A DNA stretch of 64,000 nucleotides from Granulicella sp. dw_53 (GCF_018449545.1 NZ_JAAVUR010000003.1:310001-374000), one strand, 5' to 3'; shown: positions 17,737 to 27,480, counted from the first letter of the stretch. Notes: generated by a model from the sequence alone, not told the origin. Translations and numbers: made by a program.

Positions 17737-19405
17737 TGACTGGGTTGTAAGGAAGCTACAGTTTCGTGTGCTTTACCGGGTGTTTTTTATGCGGGTGATC
17801 GATCTGGAACTGCTGTCTATGGACGCCGATCCAACCAAGTTGATTGGACAGTTTGCAACCATCTTCGCAAGCATTAGCTTCTTCCTTACTCTGCCAGCGC
17901 TGCTAACTGGCTTCCGTCGCCTGTCGATCCCAGGTTCCTGGATGTTTGAACACTTCCTGATTGAGACGACGATGACGATAGCGGGCCTGATTGCGGTGCT
18001 TAGCTGGGACTCCGCGTTTCCGGATCAGCGCGACGTGCTTGTGTTGGCTCCGCTGCCGGTGCGAACGAGTACGTTGTTTGTGTCAAAGATCTCCGCCCTG
18101 TTCGCCGCTCCGGCCTTAGGGACGATCGCTTTCAATTTCTTTTCGGGTGTTGCGTGGCCTTTGAGCTTCATCTCCAGTAGCTATGGATTTTTAGGGGCGT
18201 TGAGATCGTGGCCGACCTATTGGATGACGATCTTTCTGGGAGGAGCGTTCTTCGTCTTCACCGTTCTCGCCATCCAGGGACTGGCGGCTAACTTGTTACC
18301 GCGACAGATCTTTTTGCGTCTGTCTGCATTTTTGCAAGCTGGCGCCATGTGCCTTCTGCTGAGTGTGTACTTCTTAGAGCCGTCGCTAAGATCGCCTGCG
18401 GATTTTACTGCTCTAGAGAATCAGCGCATGCTGGCGTGGCTTCCGTCCTATTGGTTCTTAGGACTCTTTCAACAGCTCAACGGGTCGATGCATCCGGCAC
18501 TCGCTCCGCTTGCGAGGCGCGCATGGATCGGGCTGGCGATCTCTTTCCTTGGTACGGTGGCCGCCCTGCTGCTCTCGTACTTCCGCATGATGCCGAAGGT
18601 TGTCGAACAACCGGATATCCTTCCAAGGGCGCGTACCGTGTTGTGGTCGCCGCGCTTCGGCAGCTCCCTCAAGAGTGCAGTTACTTTATTTAGTCTTCGT
18701 ACTTTGCTCAGAAGCCGCCAGCATCGCATGATCGTCAGTTTTTATCTGGGGATTGGGCTTGCTATCGTTGTGGGTTATATCAAGGGACCGTTCGGTGGGC
18801 TGGCATCTACAGCGGCGGGAATCAGCTTGCCGTTCCTGCTGGTGAGCATCCTGATGATGATCCTCATTCTTATGTCTATACGCGTTGTTGCTTCTATCCC
18901 AATTTCGCTGCGTGCAAATTGGATTATCCGCGTGACCCAAGTGCGCCCAGCCCACCAATACCAGAGGGCGGTTCGGTTTTCGTGGATGGTGTTAGGCGTC
19001 GCGCCTGTACTGCTTGTCCTTGCGGGATCGTTCGCTGGTTCCTATCCCTGGCAACAGGTGCTTGGGCATCTGGTTACTATGCTTTTCCTGGGGATAGTGC
19101 TTGTAGAGCTCTGCCTGTATACCTTCCAGAAGATTCCTTTCACCTGCTCCTATCTTCCGGGGAAGGCAAATATTCACTTTGTATTCTGGGCCTGCTTGAT
19201 GCTCTTCCTGCGTCTGCTGAAGGAAGGAGCGATCTTTGAAGGCCGCATGTTGCATTCATTTCTAGGGTGGATTCTTATGGTTGTCTTGCTGGCCGCTGCA
19301 GCGTTGGCTGCGCGATGGCTTACCGAGGCTCGTGCAGGGCCTGTCGATGAGGTTTTGTTTGAAGAGGAATATCCTGTCGAGATTATCTCCCTGAAGTTGA
19401 ATTGA
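17729..19405 (+). CDS. ABC exporter membrane subunit (multi-span permease)
   Basis: 558 aa from ATG 17729, which overlaps the ATPase stop. About 12 hydrophobic helices in two blocks: residues about 40-310, then after a cytoplasmic stretch (PKVVEQPDILPRARTVLW) about 350-540. No extracellular enzyme domain is visible. Position makes it the permease partner of the preceding ATPase. Cargo is unknown; length and topology match uncharacterised ABC-2-like permeases of Acidobacteriota. A short GC-rich inverted repeat (GGAGC / GCTCC, 19407-19432) lies after the stop. Confidence 0.85.
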   Translation: MPNDWVVRKLQFRVLYRVFFMRVIDLELLSMDADPTKLIGQFATIFASISFFLTLPALLTGFRRLSIPGSWMFEHFLIETTMTIAGLIAVLSWDSAFPDQRDVLVLAPLPVRTSTLFVSKISALFAAPALGTIAFNFFSGVAWPLSFISSSYGFLGALRSWPTYWMTIFLGGAFFVFTVLAIQGLAANLLPRQIFLRLSAFLQAGAMCLLLSVYFLEPSLRSPADFTALENQRMLAWLPSYWFLGLFQQLNGSMHPALAPLARRAWIGLAISFLGTVAALLLSYFRMMPKVVEQPDILPRARTVLWSPRFGSSLKSAVTLFSLRTLLRSRQHRMIVSFYLGIGLAIVVGYIKGPFGGLASTAAGISLPFLLVSILMMILILMSIRVVASIPISLRANWIIRVTQVRPAHQYQRAVRFSWMVLGVAPVLLVLAGSFAGSYPWQQVLGHLVTMLFLGIVLVELCLYTFQKIPFTCSYLPGKANIHFVFWACLMLFLRLLKEGAIFEGRMLHSFLGWILMVVLLAAAALAARWLTEARAGPVDEVLFEEEYPVEIISLKLN

Positions 19406-19686
19406 AGGAGCGCAATCGCCGCGCTTCGGCTCCTCCACCGTGGCTCATCTGGTGATGTGCCACAAGATAGATGCGATGGTGCGTTCTTCCGGGCTTCTTA
19501 TTTAGAAGCGGCACTCAGACGGAACTTACTTTCCCAATCTTTGTGTAGGTTTTGCGTATATTATGCAGCTACTATTTTTGGGTTCCTAGCTCCTGCTCCG
19601 GAGATGCGGGCAGAGGTGAATACGATTACGACATGTTTTTCGGGCTCGCGTCTTGATAGTGATGTTTGGACGGAAAGGACGAAGCT

Positions 19687-20472
19687 ATGTTGAAGTTAGG
19701 AAGCAATGGACCAGATGTAGTGGCTTTGCAGCAGGCGCTGCTGGCGGCGGGATTCAACCCGGGTGCGGCGGATGGGGATTTTGGCGCGGGGACACAGGCG
19801 GCGGTGCTGGCGTTTCAGCGGAGCGAGCATCTGGTCGCCGATGGCGTGGTGGGACCAGCGACTGGTACGGCGCTCGGTCTGGCTGAGGTACCTGAGATCC
19901 CGTCCGCGATTCCAGAGGTTACGCCACAGATTGTGTCTAAGATATTTCCGTTTACACCTTTGGGAAATATCAAGGCCAACCTGCCTGTGGTGCTAGGCGC
20001 TATGGATGCCGCGGAACTCGCCGATAAGGAGATGGTGCTGATGGCGCTGGCTACGATCCGGGCTGAGACGGAGTCCTTCGAGCCTATTAGCGAAGGTGTC
20101 TCGCGCTTCAATACTTCGCCGCAGGGCACGCCTTTCGATCTCTACAACAATCGTAAGGATCTCGGAAACGTTGGGCCGCCGGATGGCGCGAACTTCTGCG
20201 GGCGAGGCTTTGTCCAACTCACAGGGCGATTCAACTACACGAAGTTTGGCAAGGAGATTGGACGGGACCTGGTGGGCGATCCAGCACTGGCGAACGATCC
20301 GAAGGTCGCCGCGGAGTTGCTGGCGCGTTTTCTGAGCGACAAGGAGAGCGCTATCCGGCAGGCGCTGGCGGATAAGGATCTGCGAACGGCTCGGAAGCTG
20401 GTAAACGGCGGAAGCAATGGGTTGGATCGATTTGAAAATGCCTTCGCGATTGGGAGTGCTGTCATTGCCTGA
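19687..20472 (+). CDS. Peptidoglycan-binding domain plus GH19-type (chitinase/lysozyme) enzyme
   Basis: 261 aa from ATG 19687. Residues 1-65 are a PG_binding_1 repeat (LKLGSNGPDVVALQQALLAAG...DGDFGAGTQAAVLAFQ). After a linker, residues about 90-261 are a glycoside-hydrolase-19-like domain with the catalytic Glu region IRAETESFEPISEG and the diagnostic GRGFVQLTGRFNYTKFG. No signal peptide is visible, so export would need lysis, a holin or a non-classical route; architecture resembles phage endolysins. The 281-bp gap before it contains a TATATTAT -10-like box near 19556 but no gene. Confidence 0.85.
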   Translation: MLKLGSNGPDVVALQQALLAAGFNPGAADGDFGAGTQAAVLAFQRSEHLVADGVVGPATGTALGLAEVPEIPSAIPEVTPQIVSKIFPFTPLGNIKANLPVVLGAMDAAELADKEMVLMALATIRAETESFEPISEGVSRFNTSPQGTPFDLYNNRKDLGNVGPPDGANFCGRGFVQLTGRFNYTKFGKEIGRDLVGDPALANDPKVAAELLARFLSDKESAIRQALADKDLRTARKLVNGGSNGLDRFENAFAIGSAVIA

Positions 20473-20511
20473 TTGTCTATGTAACTTTTTTAGCTACAAG
20501 TATGTTTAGTT

Positions 20512-22788
20512 TCAATTGCCTGAAGGTTGCGCTGCAGAGCAGAGAGGCGAGACGGCATCGCTCATCGAGGGTGGGGGGACCTTTGTTCCCCAGACGGACG
20601 GGGCAGAGCCCATGGTGAGAACGAGGGTCGCGCCGTCTTTAATTTGAGCGTGGCGGAACCAGGATGTCGTGAGTTCGACGCCATTCAGCGTGGCGGATTG
20701 GACGTAGCGGTTCAGCCCGTCATGATCCAGATTCTTGGCTATGATGCGCAGCTTTTTCCCATTGCCCAAAGCAAGGGATGCGTCGGGGATGCGGGGTGTG
20801 CTGATGAGATAGACGTCCTGCCCAGCCACCGGAAAGAGGCCGAGGGTGGAGAAGATGAGCCAGCTCGACATTGCTCCCGAGTCGTCGTTGCCGGGGATGC
20901 CGGCGCGATTGTCGGTGAAGGCCTTCTCGAGGATCATGTGGACGATGTCGGCTGTCTTGTCGGGACGGCCAGCGTAGTTATAGAGGACGGGGATCAGAAA
21001 GCCGGGTTCGTTGGTGACGTCGAAGTGGCGGCGAAGGAAGATCCAATCGAGGCGGCGGATGAACATCTCGTTGCCGCCGGCCATCTCGATAAGGCGTCGC
21101 ATGTCCTGTGGGGCATAGATGGAGTAGGTCCAGATGTCACCTTCGTAGAAGAAGTCGGGCCAGGTGCCGCGAACGACGAGATAGGGAGGCGCCCAGGTGC
21201 CGTCGGGGTTGCGTGGCCGCAGGAAGCCCTTGAAGCCTTCGGCGGTCATGTCCTTGTCCCAGAGGTGCTCGAAGTTGTGAGTACGGCTTGCGTAGAGCGC
21301 GGCCTCCTTCGGTTTGCCGAGGCCGCATGCGACCTCGGAGATGGCGAAGTCGTCGTAGCTGTACTCGGCGATGCGTGAGCCGGAGCGCTCGTCGGCGAGG
21401 GTGATGTAGCCTTTTTCGTTGTAGTCCTTCAGGCCTCCGCGACCTTCTTTCTGTGGATCGGCCGGGGGGACTTCGGCGTCGTGGACCATGGCAGCGAAGG
21501 CGGTCTCGTAGTCGATGCCCTTGAGACCTTTGACGAAGGCGTCGGCTACGACGACGTTCGCGTTCGAGCCGCCCTGAGTGCGGCCGTTGTCGTTGCCACT
21601 GCGCGCGTCGGGCATGTAGCCTGCGTGACGATAGATATCGATGAGCGAGCGGATGATGTCGCGCTGACGGTCAGGGGAGATCAAGGTAAGCAGCGGGCTG
21701 GAGCTGCGATACGTGTCCCATATGGCGTAGTAGTCGTCGTAGTACGGCTCGGAGGACTTCCAGTTGGGGTTCTCGCCGGTGCGGTCGGTCGGCATCAGCA
21801 TGATGTGGTACATCGCGGTGTAGAGTTGGCGGCGCTGCGAATCGCTTGCGCCAACAAGGTTCAACTTCGACAACTCAGCGTTCCATAAGGCAGTGGCGGC
21901 GGCGTGGATGGCGGCGAAGTTCCATGCGGGGATCTCCTGCGCTACGTTTTGCTTTGCCTGGTCTGCGCTGAGGAACGAGATGCCGACCTTCGCCTGGATG
22001 ACTTGATTGGCTTTGGTGGTGAAATCGAATGAGGCGCCGATGGGGGTATTTGCTTCGACTGTCGCATCTTTAGCCGCGGTCAGGGTCTTCCCTGTCCAGG
22101 TCTGCACCGCATCGGCGGGCGTGTCGAGCGTCATGTAGTAGTAGACCTTGTACTCGCCGCCTCTGTTCCAGCCGCCGGTGAAGCGTGCTACTCCTTGAGC
22201 CTCGTGGTTTGAGGTGAGGTGGATCTCTGCTCCGAGGAACTTCTGGGCCTGCCAGTCGGTTCCCAGACCAAACGCCGATGCCAGGTTAATGGTGATGTGC
22301 GACTGACGGGAGGCAGGAAAGGTATAGCGATGGAAGCCGACGCGACGGCTGCTGGTGAGTTCAGCTTTGACTTGGTAGCGGGTGAGGTTCGCGGCGTAGT
22401 AGCCGACCTTATTGACCTCATCGGTACGCGGAGTCTTGATGTCGTTCAGATCGAGCGGGCCAGTGACAGGGGCGACGAGGATGTTGCCGTACTTGCCCTG
22501 CGCTCCGCTGAGGTGCAGATGCGAGAAGCCGAGGATCGTCCCGCTGCTCGAGTAACCGAAGCCGGAGCGGCGTCCGTCGAAGGTCTCCATGTCGGGTCCG
22601 AGCTTGACCATGCCGTAGGGAATAGCCGAACCGACAAAGACATTTCCGCCCCAATCTACTCCCAGGAACGGATAGACCTCATGGGTATAGTCCTTCTGGG
22701 ATGGCGTGTCGGCAGCGGACGATCCAGTTACAAGGCAAAGCCAGGAAAGGCAAGCGATAGCAAGCTTTCGTGCGAAGGGTGCGGACAT
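20512..22788 (-). CDS. GH92 alpha-1,2-mannosidase family, secreted
   Basis: 758 aa with a Sec signal peptide (about 1-25, ending SSAADT). GH92 hallmarks: GVDWGGNVFVGSAIPYGMVKLGPDM, GYSSSGTILGFSHLHLSGAQGKYG, YAIWDTYRSSSPLLTL, GNDDSGAMSSWLIFSTLGLFPV. GH92 enzymes are Ca-dependent inverting exo-mannosidases that trim alpha-mannans or N-glycans, typically in the periplasm. It is followed upstream (same strand, 132-bp gap) by a Tat-exported phosphoesterase; co-regulation is possible. No susC/susD-like genes are nearby. Confidence 0.95.
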   Translation of the reverse strand: MSAPFARKLAIACLSWLCLVTGSSAADTPSQKDYTHEVYPFLGVDWGGNVFVGSAIPYGMVKLGPDMETFDGRRSGFGYSSSGTILGFSHLHLSGAQGKYGNILVAPVTGPLDLNDIKTPRTDEVNKVGYYAANLTRYQVKAELTSSRRVGFHRYTFPASRQSHITINLASAFGLGTDWQAQKFLGAEIHLTSNHEAQGVARFTGGWNRGGEYKVYYYMTLDTPADAVQTWTGKTLTAAKDATVEANTPIGASFDFTTKANQVIQAKVGISFLSADQAKQNVAQEIPAWNFAAIHAAATALWNAELSKLNLVGASDSQRRQLYTAMYHIMLMPTDRTGENPNWKSSEPYYDDYYAIWDTYRSSSPLLTLISPDRQRDIIRSLIDIYRHAGYMPDARSGNDNGRTQGGSNANVVVADAFVKGLKGIDYETAFAAMVHDAEVPPADPQKEGRGGLKDYNEKGYITLADERSGSRIAEYSYDDFAISEVACGLGKPKEAALYASRTHNFEHLWDKDMTAEGFKGFLRPRNPDGTWAPPYLVVRGTWPDFFYEGDIWTYSIYAPQDMRRLIEMAGGNEMFIRRLDWIFLRRHFDVTNEPGFLIPVLYNYAGRPDKTADIVHMILEKAFTDNRAGIPGNDDSGAMSSWLIFSTLGLFPVAGQDVYLISTPRIPDASLALGNGKKLRIIAKNLDHDGLNRYVQSATLNGVELTTSWFRHAQIKDGATLVLTMGSAPSVWGTKVPPPSMSDAVSPLCSAAQPSGN

Positions 22789-22920
22789 AGAATCTTCTCC
22801 ATTGCTAACGTACTTGATCTTCGGGTGGATCTTTTTGAGAGCGGTACTTATTCCCTGCCTAGTCTAGGCTAGACGGAGTAGCCGAGACTCGGCCTTGCTC
22901 TTGAGGCGGTATTGCGTCTT

Positions 22921-24384
22921 CTAAACTCGCTTGCGGCTGCCTTTTTCCTGTTTTGGCTGCTGCTGATCCGCACCTGGGAACGTCGGGCTGGGTAGATTGT
23001 TGAGCTCGTACTTCGACAAGTGGAGGTGACCGGTGGTGTCGGGCAGGACAGGCGGCTTTGCGGGCGCATGATCGAAACGGAATGCGGACGATAGATCGCC
23101 GAAGGTCTGCCTTCGCCAGTCGGTGATGTTTGGTTCTCGAACGCCGGTGAACTTCTCCAGGAACTGAAGTACGGACGTGTGGTCGAAGGGCTGGCTGCAC
23201 ACCCAGCCGCCGGCGGTCCATGGCGAGATGAGGATGCAAGGGACACGAAAGCCTCCGCCGATGGGAAGGCCGTTGATGAACTCTTTGGGAGTTCCGGGTG
23301 GAGGGACCGGCGGAGGAACATGGTCGAAGAGGCCGTCGTTCTCGTCGTAGTTAAGGATAAAGACGGTCTTCGCCCACACGTCTGGGTTGGCCGCGATAGC
23401 ATCGAGTTTGCTGGCGATAAAGGCTGCTCCGTCGGCGGGTGTGTAGTCGGGATGTTCCGATTGCAGTGCGGTTGGAAGTATCCATGAGACGGCGGGAAGC
23501 TGATCGTGGATCGCGTCGTATTCGAATTGGCCTTCGGAGGCGATCAGCATCCCTTTGGTGTGCAGCGGCGATCCAATGGGCGCCTGCATGAAGTTCCTGA
23601 AGGCGAGCAGCCTGTTATAGACGTGGCCCGGCTGATGCTGGTACGCCTTCCACGATATGCCAGCCTCTTCGAGTCGCTCTGCATATGTGGTCCAGGTATA
23701 TCCGTCTTTGGGCCAGTCGTTGTGGGTCATCGGACCGCCGTGGAGTCCTTCGGGGTCGATGGTGCCGGTCATCCAATACATTCGGTTTGGGCCCGTCGGA
23801 CCCATCACGGAGCAGTGGTATGCGTCGCAGATCGTGAAGGCATCCGCTAAGGCAAAGTGGAATGGGATGTCTTCTCGCTTGTAGTAGCCCATGACGTAGG
23901 GGCCATGCTCTCCGTCGGCTTTACGATGCGCGGGAAGCCACTGATCCATCTTTCCGCCGTTCCATGCTTCGTGTTGGACCGACCACGCGTGACTGGTGGA
24001 GGGAATCTTCTGGGCGCTGCTAGCACGAGTGTCCAGGTGAAACGGCAGAAGGTATCCGTTCGGATGTTCGAGGTCGGGTTGATGGAAGACAGATCGACCT
24101 CCGCTCAACGTCATCGCGCTTGGATCGCTGAATCCACGAACACCGGACAGCGTTCCGAAGTAGTGATCGAAGGAGCGGTTCTCCTGCATCAGCATTACGA
24201 CGTGCTTGATGTCACGCAGCGAACTATTTCTCGGTTTGCCTTGTGCGAGAACGCGCTGTACGTTCGGAGGCATAAGCGTCTCGGCCGCGGTTGCCATCGC
24301 AAGACCCACTGCGTTTTTCAGCAGTCGGCGACGCGTGAAGCTTGCCGCAGACTGAGACGATCCAGAGAAAATATTCGTTTTCAT
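22921..24384 (-). CDS. Tat-exported phosphoesterase (phospholipase C / acid phosphatase family, PF04185)
   Basis: 487 aa. N-terminal twin-arginine signal (FTRRRLLKNAVGLAMATAAE, about 17-37). The family motif HVVMLMQENRSFDHYFGTLSGVRGF follows at about 58-82, with GPNRMYWMTG and NYDENDGLFDHVPPP further on; these carry the metal/catalytic residues of non-specific phospholipases C and AcpA-type acid phosphatases. Expected substrate is phospholipid or another phosphate ester outside the cytoplasm. The C-terminus is Gln/Lys-rich. Divergent from the winged-helix gene. Confidence 0.93.
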   Translation of the reverse strand: MKTNIFSGSSQSAASFTRRRLLKNAVGLAMATAAETLMPPNVQRVLAQGKPRNSSLRDIKHVVMLMQENRSFDHYFGTLSGVRGFSDPSAMTLSGGRSVFHQPDLEHPNGYLLPFHLDTRASSAQKIPSTSHAWSVQHEAWNGGKMDQWLPAHRKADGEHGPYVMGYYKREDIPFHFALADAFTICDAYHCSVMGPTGPNRMYWMTGTIDPEGLHGGPMTHNDWPKDGYTWTTYAERLEEAGISWKAYQHQPGHVYNRLLAFRNFMQAPIGSPLHTKGMLIASEGQFEYDAIHDQLPAVSWILPTALQSEHPDYTPADGAAFIASKLDAIAANPDVWAKTVFILNYDENDGLFDHVPPPVPPPGTPKEFINGLPIGGGFRVPCILISPWTAGGWVCSQPFDHTSVLQFLEKFTGVREPNITDWRRQTFGDLSSAFRFDHAPAKPPVLPDTTGHLHLSKYELNNLPSPTFPGADQQQPKQEKGSRKRV

Positions 24385-24669
24385 AGAAAGACGTTTTTTT
24401 TGAGATTACGGAATCAGTGAATTCATGAGATGTTGTGTTGCTGGGATTCTGATCCCGAGTATGCTCAGCAAAATGACTGTAGCGGTAGGGGTTATTGCTG
24501 TGTAAAGGTGTTCGCGCTACGTGGATACTTTATCTCGCGTGAAATCAGCAGACTGAAGTATGTGACTTCGCTTGCGAACACGGGTGTACGGTCGGACGCT
24601 CCGGCGGAATTCACAGAGCATTCATCCAAGCAACCTAGACTTTGCTCAAGAAGTAAAGCTAAAGACATC

Positions 24670-26070
24670 ATGCAAATCCTGGAACCATCGCCGAAGACAG
24701 TGGGAGGATTCGCTTCAGAGTTGCGGAGTGGAGAGGTAATCGCCCAACGCGACCATGGCGAGGATCCTCGGTGGAAGCTTGCCCAGCGGATTGCGGCCAG
24801 CGGTATTCTTGGACGCTCGCGTTTGCTGGCAGACTTCCTGCTCTATATTGTCGATCGCTCTATCTGCGATCGAACCGACGAGATTACGGAGCAGCAGATT
24901 GGGGTTTTAGTCTTCGGTCGAACTGAAGGCTATGACTCCAATGATGACAATATCGTCCGAAGTTATGCGCGGAATCTGCGCAAGCGAATCGATGAGTACT
25001 TCGCAACAGAGGGCAAAGAGGAGACGCTCTGCCTGGAGATTCCTCGCGGAGGATATGCGCCGATCTTCACCCCCAGAGTGCTAGAGGTTGAAACTTCTAT
25101 CGGTGAAGCGGCTGATCCAGATGCTGAGTCTTCGCCAGTCAGTCTCGGTTCCGAGGATTCGAGCGTGGAAGTTGAGGCTGACAATCTGTGGTCTCGGCAG
25201 AACTCTAAAAGAGTTCTGGGGCGATATGGGGTGGGCCTGGCTCTTTGTCTCGGGATTGTTTTGGGAGTGGGTGGTTCGCTCTTGAGATCTGCGAGGGGGC
25301 CGGCGTTTTCTTCGGAGGAGGGTTCGGAGGCACTCTGGCGGCAGATATTCAATGGAGAGCGGGATACGTTCATCGTCCCTTCGGACGATGGGTTGGTCAT
25401 CATGCAGGAGATCTCGGAGCGCCCTGTCCCGCTCGCCTCCTATGTGAGTGGAAGTTATCGCACGAACGTGAAGACCGATGACGTGCCTGCGAGTCGTGAG
25501 ATTTTGAAGTTGGGTGGCCGGCGCTACACCAGTGTGGCTGATCTGGACTTCGTCGCGCACCTGGCGCGGCTGAAGGAGGTCGTTCCTGGGCGCATGATGA
25601 TCCGGTATGCGCGGGACCTGCGCATGGACGACCTGCATACCGGGAATGCGGTGCTGATCGGCTCGGATGAGGCCAACCCCTGGATCGAGCTCTTCGAGCC
25701 GCAGTTGAACTTCCGGTTCCGCTTCAATCCTGGGGTCGACAAACAGCCGGTGATCGCCAACCTGCATCCGCGCCCCGGGGAGAGTGCTGTGTACTCCCAC
25801 ATTGGCGAGGAGAATACATACGGGCTCATCGCTTACCGGCCAAATCTGGATTCGACCGGGCATGTGCTGCTGATCGGCGGGTTGAACATGGCTGGAACTC
25901 AGGCGGCGGGCGCGCTGGTGCTGAATCCTGCCTTGATGGCTCCGGTGCTCGAACGGGCGAGGGGGGCGAATGGGAGTCTTCAGCCGTTCGAGCTGCTGAT
26001 TGGGGCCAGCAATGTTGCCGCGAATGCTTCAACTCCGCACATCGTGCTGGAGCGGATTGGGCTACCCTAG
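24670..26070 (+). CDS. Winged-helix domain protein with single membrane anchor
   Basis: 466 aa from ATG 24670; the frame is open to 24430 but the extra part looks non-coding. Residues about 35-135 form a helical/winged domain (SRLLADFLLYIVDRS ... EITEQQIGVLVFGR ... DDNIVRSYARNLRKRIDEYF ... LEIPRGGYAPIF) that is abundant in Acidobacteriota membrane regulators. An acidic linker (137-180) leads to one membrane helix (186-205), then a periplasmic domain of about 250 aa of unknown fold. This layout suggests a ToxR-like one-component sensor (inference). Ligand and targets unknown. Confidence 0.8.
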   Translation: MQILEPSPKTVGGFASELRSGEVIAQRDHGEDPRWKLAQRIAASGILGRSRLLADFLLYIVDRSICDRTDEITEQQIGVLVFGRTEGYDSNDDNIVRSYARNLRKRIDEYFATEGKEETLCLEIPRGGYAPIFTPRVLEVETSIGEAADPDAESSPVSLGSEDSSVEVEADNLWSRQNSKRVLGRYGVGLALCLGIVLGVGGSLLRSARGPAFSSEEGSEALWRQIFNGERDTFIVPSDDGLVIMQEISERPVPLASYVSGSYRTNVKTDDVPASREILKLGGRRYTSVADLDFVAHLARLKEVVPGRMMIRYARDLRMDDLHTGNAVLIGSDEANPWIELFEPQLNFRFRFNPGVDKQPVIANLHPRPGESAVYSHIGEENTYGLIAYRPNLDSTGHVLLIGGLNMAGTQAAGALVLNPALMAPVLERARGANGSLQPFELLIGASNVAANASTPHIVLERIGLP

Positions 26071-26142
26071 GGTTGTCTCCTAGGTGTTTTGGGGATAACC
26101 GTTTGAGTTTCTTCGAGTTAGTTCCCTTCCTTGTTAAATGCG

Positions 26143-26172
26143 AAAGCCCGGCCATTTTCGGCTGGGCTTTCT
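26143..26172 (+). terminator. Rho-independent terminator
   Basis: GCCCGGCC (26146-26153) pairs with GGCTGGGC (26160-26167), followed by TTTCTCTTCT. Very similar in sequence to the one after add. Confidence 0.85.
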
Positions 26173-26224
26173 CTTCTATTGGATTGTCGAAAGTGCCACT
26201 TTTATAAGTTGATCCGTTGATAGA

Positions 26225-26416
26225 TCAATGGTTGCCGGAGTTTGGGGAGGATTCGCGGCTGGACAGCCTATGTTCCTTGTTGCGAGGGAGCCAGTCTTCT
26301 TCCGCTTCAAGGAGGAAGACTGCGCGGGCTACGACCTCAGCCGCATCGCTGTAGGAGCCGAGGTCGATGAGGCGCTGAATGCGCTTTTCGGTGGCGGGAT
26401 CGAGGGCGAGGTTCAT
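26225..26416 (-). CDS. Orphan ParD/CopG-like ribbon-helix-helix antitoxin
   Basis: 63 aa. The N-terminal part MNLALDPATEKRIQRLIDLGSYSDAAEVVARAVFLLEAEEDWL has the ribbon-helix-helix pattern of ParD-family antitoxins. The last 15 residues (LSSRESSPNSGNH) do not look like the usual toxin-binding helix. No toxin gene follows; downstream is the terminator at 26143-26172. It is probably a solitary or truncated antitoxin remnant. Confidence 0.7.
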   Translation of the reverse strand: MNLALDPATEKRIQRLIDLGSYSDAAEVVARAVFLLEAEEDWLPRNKEHRLSSRESSPNSGNH

Positions 26417-26650
26417 AGGGATAGTATAGCGGCGATGGTGGGCTGGTTGGGTGTTCCGGGGTGGGTCGTGTGGTCCTGGCGAAAGGTCCTATCCTGGGGG
26501 CTTTTGGGGTTGAGGGCGATGAAAGATGAGAGGCTGGCCTTTCGGCTTGGATGGTGGTGTGGTTTTCTGTTTTGTCCTGCGGACAGGATGGGGTGGGGAG
26601 GAGTATCGTGTTTTGCCACGGGGGTATGACCCCTTAATGGAGGTATCACC

Positions 26651-26791
26651 ATGGATAAGAAGATGCAGGATGCAGCGAAGCAGAAGAAGACCAAATCGTC
26701 GTCCAAGCCCGCTGCTGGAATGCAGACGAAGTCGCACGAGTCGTCAACGGCCTCACAGAGCAAGCCGTCCATGATGAAAGGGATGAAGTAA
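26651..26791 (+). CDS. 46-aa Lys/Ser-rich small protein
   Basis: ATG 26651 to TAA 26791 with a perfect GGAGG 7 nt upstream and its own terminator 38 nt downstream, which makes translation credible. The product is 46 aa, hydrophilic and intrinsically disordered by composition: MDKKMQDAAKQKKTKSSSKP at the N-terminus, SMMKGMK at the C-terminus, with six Met. No family recognised. The preceding bases contain a GGGGTATGACCCC palindrome (about 26624-26636) in the leader. Confidence 0.65.
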   Translation: MDKKMQDAAKQKKTKSSSKPAAGMQTKSHESSTASQSKPSMMKGMK

Positions 26792-26828
26792 GGTCGATTC
26801 CGATAATCAGATGAAGGACCCGATGTGA

Positions 26829-26860
26829 GGGCTGCGGCTGTGTGCCGTGGCCCTTTTCTA
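26829..26860 (+). terminator. Rho-independent terminator
   Basis: GGGCTGCGGC (26829-26838) pairs along its full length, with two G-T wobbles, to GCCGTGGCCC (26844-26853), followed by TTTTCTATTTTA. Confidence 0.85.
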
Positions 26861-27000
26861 TTTTAGTAAAGGTCTATCTAGTAGACAGCTATACGGAGGG
26901 CGAGGTTTGCGCAGGTGTAGGGCTAGGCGATAGAAGGTCTGTGGAGTGGTGGAGATTGTATCCCTCTGGAGTGGGATATCGTGTTAATGCTGGAGAGTTT

Positions 27001-27469
27001 ATGAAGAGAAACGCTGTATTGTCGATCGAATCCATTTTCTATCTTTTTTGTTGGGCTTGTTCTTGCTCTTAACGCTCGCTCCTATGGCCGAACCTCTGAA
27101 CCCGCTCGGAAGCCGGATAGCTATCAGAAGCTGCAAGATGCTGTCCTTAGCGGAAAGACGATTTCTGTAAAGACGGATCTGGCGGCTTGCAAGGTTCATG
27201 GCACGGATCAGCCGGGACCGTCGGTGGTTGGAATTCAACACTTCGAAAACTTTATGGTTAGGCCGGGCGAGAGTATTGCATTCGCGACGACACATTTCAC
27301 GGTAAAACCCGATGACACTGCGGTGAACGAGTTTCTCTCGCTTAAGGTCTCTGCTGATGGGAAGGTCGAGATCCGCAATCGATTCTTAGACGCTTCGACG
27401 AATAAGGTCTATCGCAAGGCGGAATTCGACTGTGATCTGTCGAAGGGCGTGGTGATTCATTGGTGATGA
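27001..27469 (+). pseudogene. VirK-family secreted protein, interrupted by a frameshift
   Basis: An ATG at 27001 (GGAGAG just upstream) starts a signal-peptide-like frame (MKRNAVLSIESIFYLF) that hits a stop within 23 codons. The next frame, entered exactly at the T6 run 27044-27049, continues it as FFVGLVLALNARSYG and then about 130 aa to the stop at 27466: YQKLQDAVLSGKTISVKTDLAACKV, VVGIQHFENFMV, IAFATTHFTV, FLSLKVSADGKVEIRNRFL. This matches my memory of the VirK domain. Either a one-base frameshift (mutation or sequencing error in a homopolymer) or slippage at T6. The joined protein would be about 155 aa and periplasmic. Confidence 0.7.
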
Positions 27470-27480
27470 AGAGGCTCCAG

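Noticed and set aside
26185..26215. Fourth copy of the intergenic repeat
   Set aside because: Only AAGTGCCAC is shared; other blocks are missing, so chance is likely.
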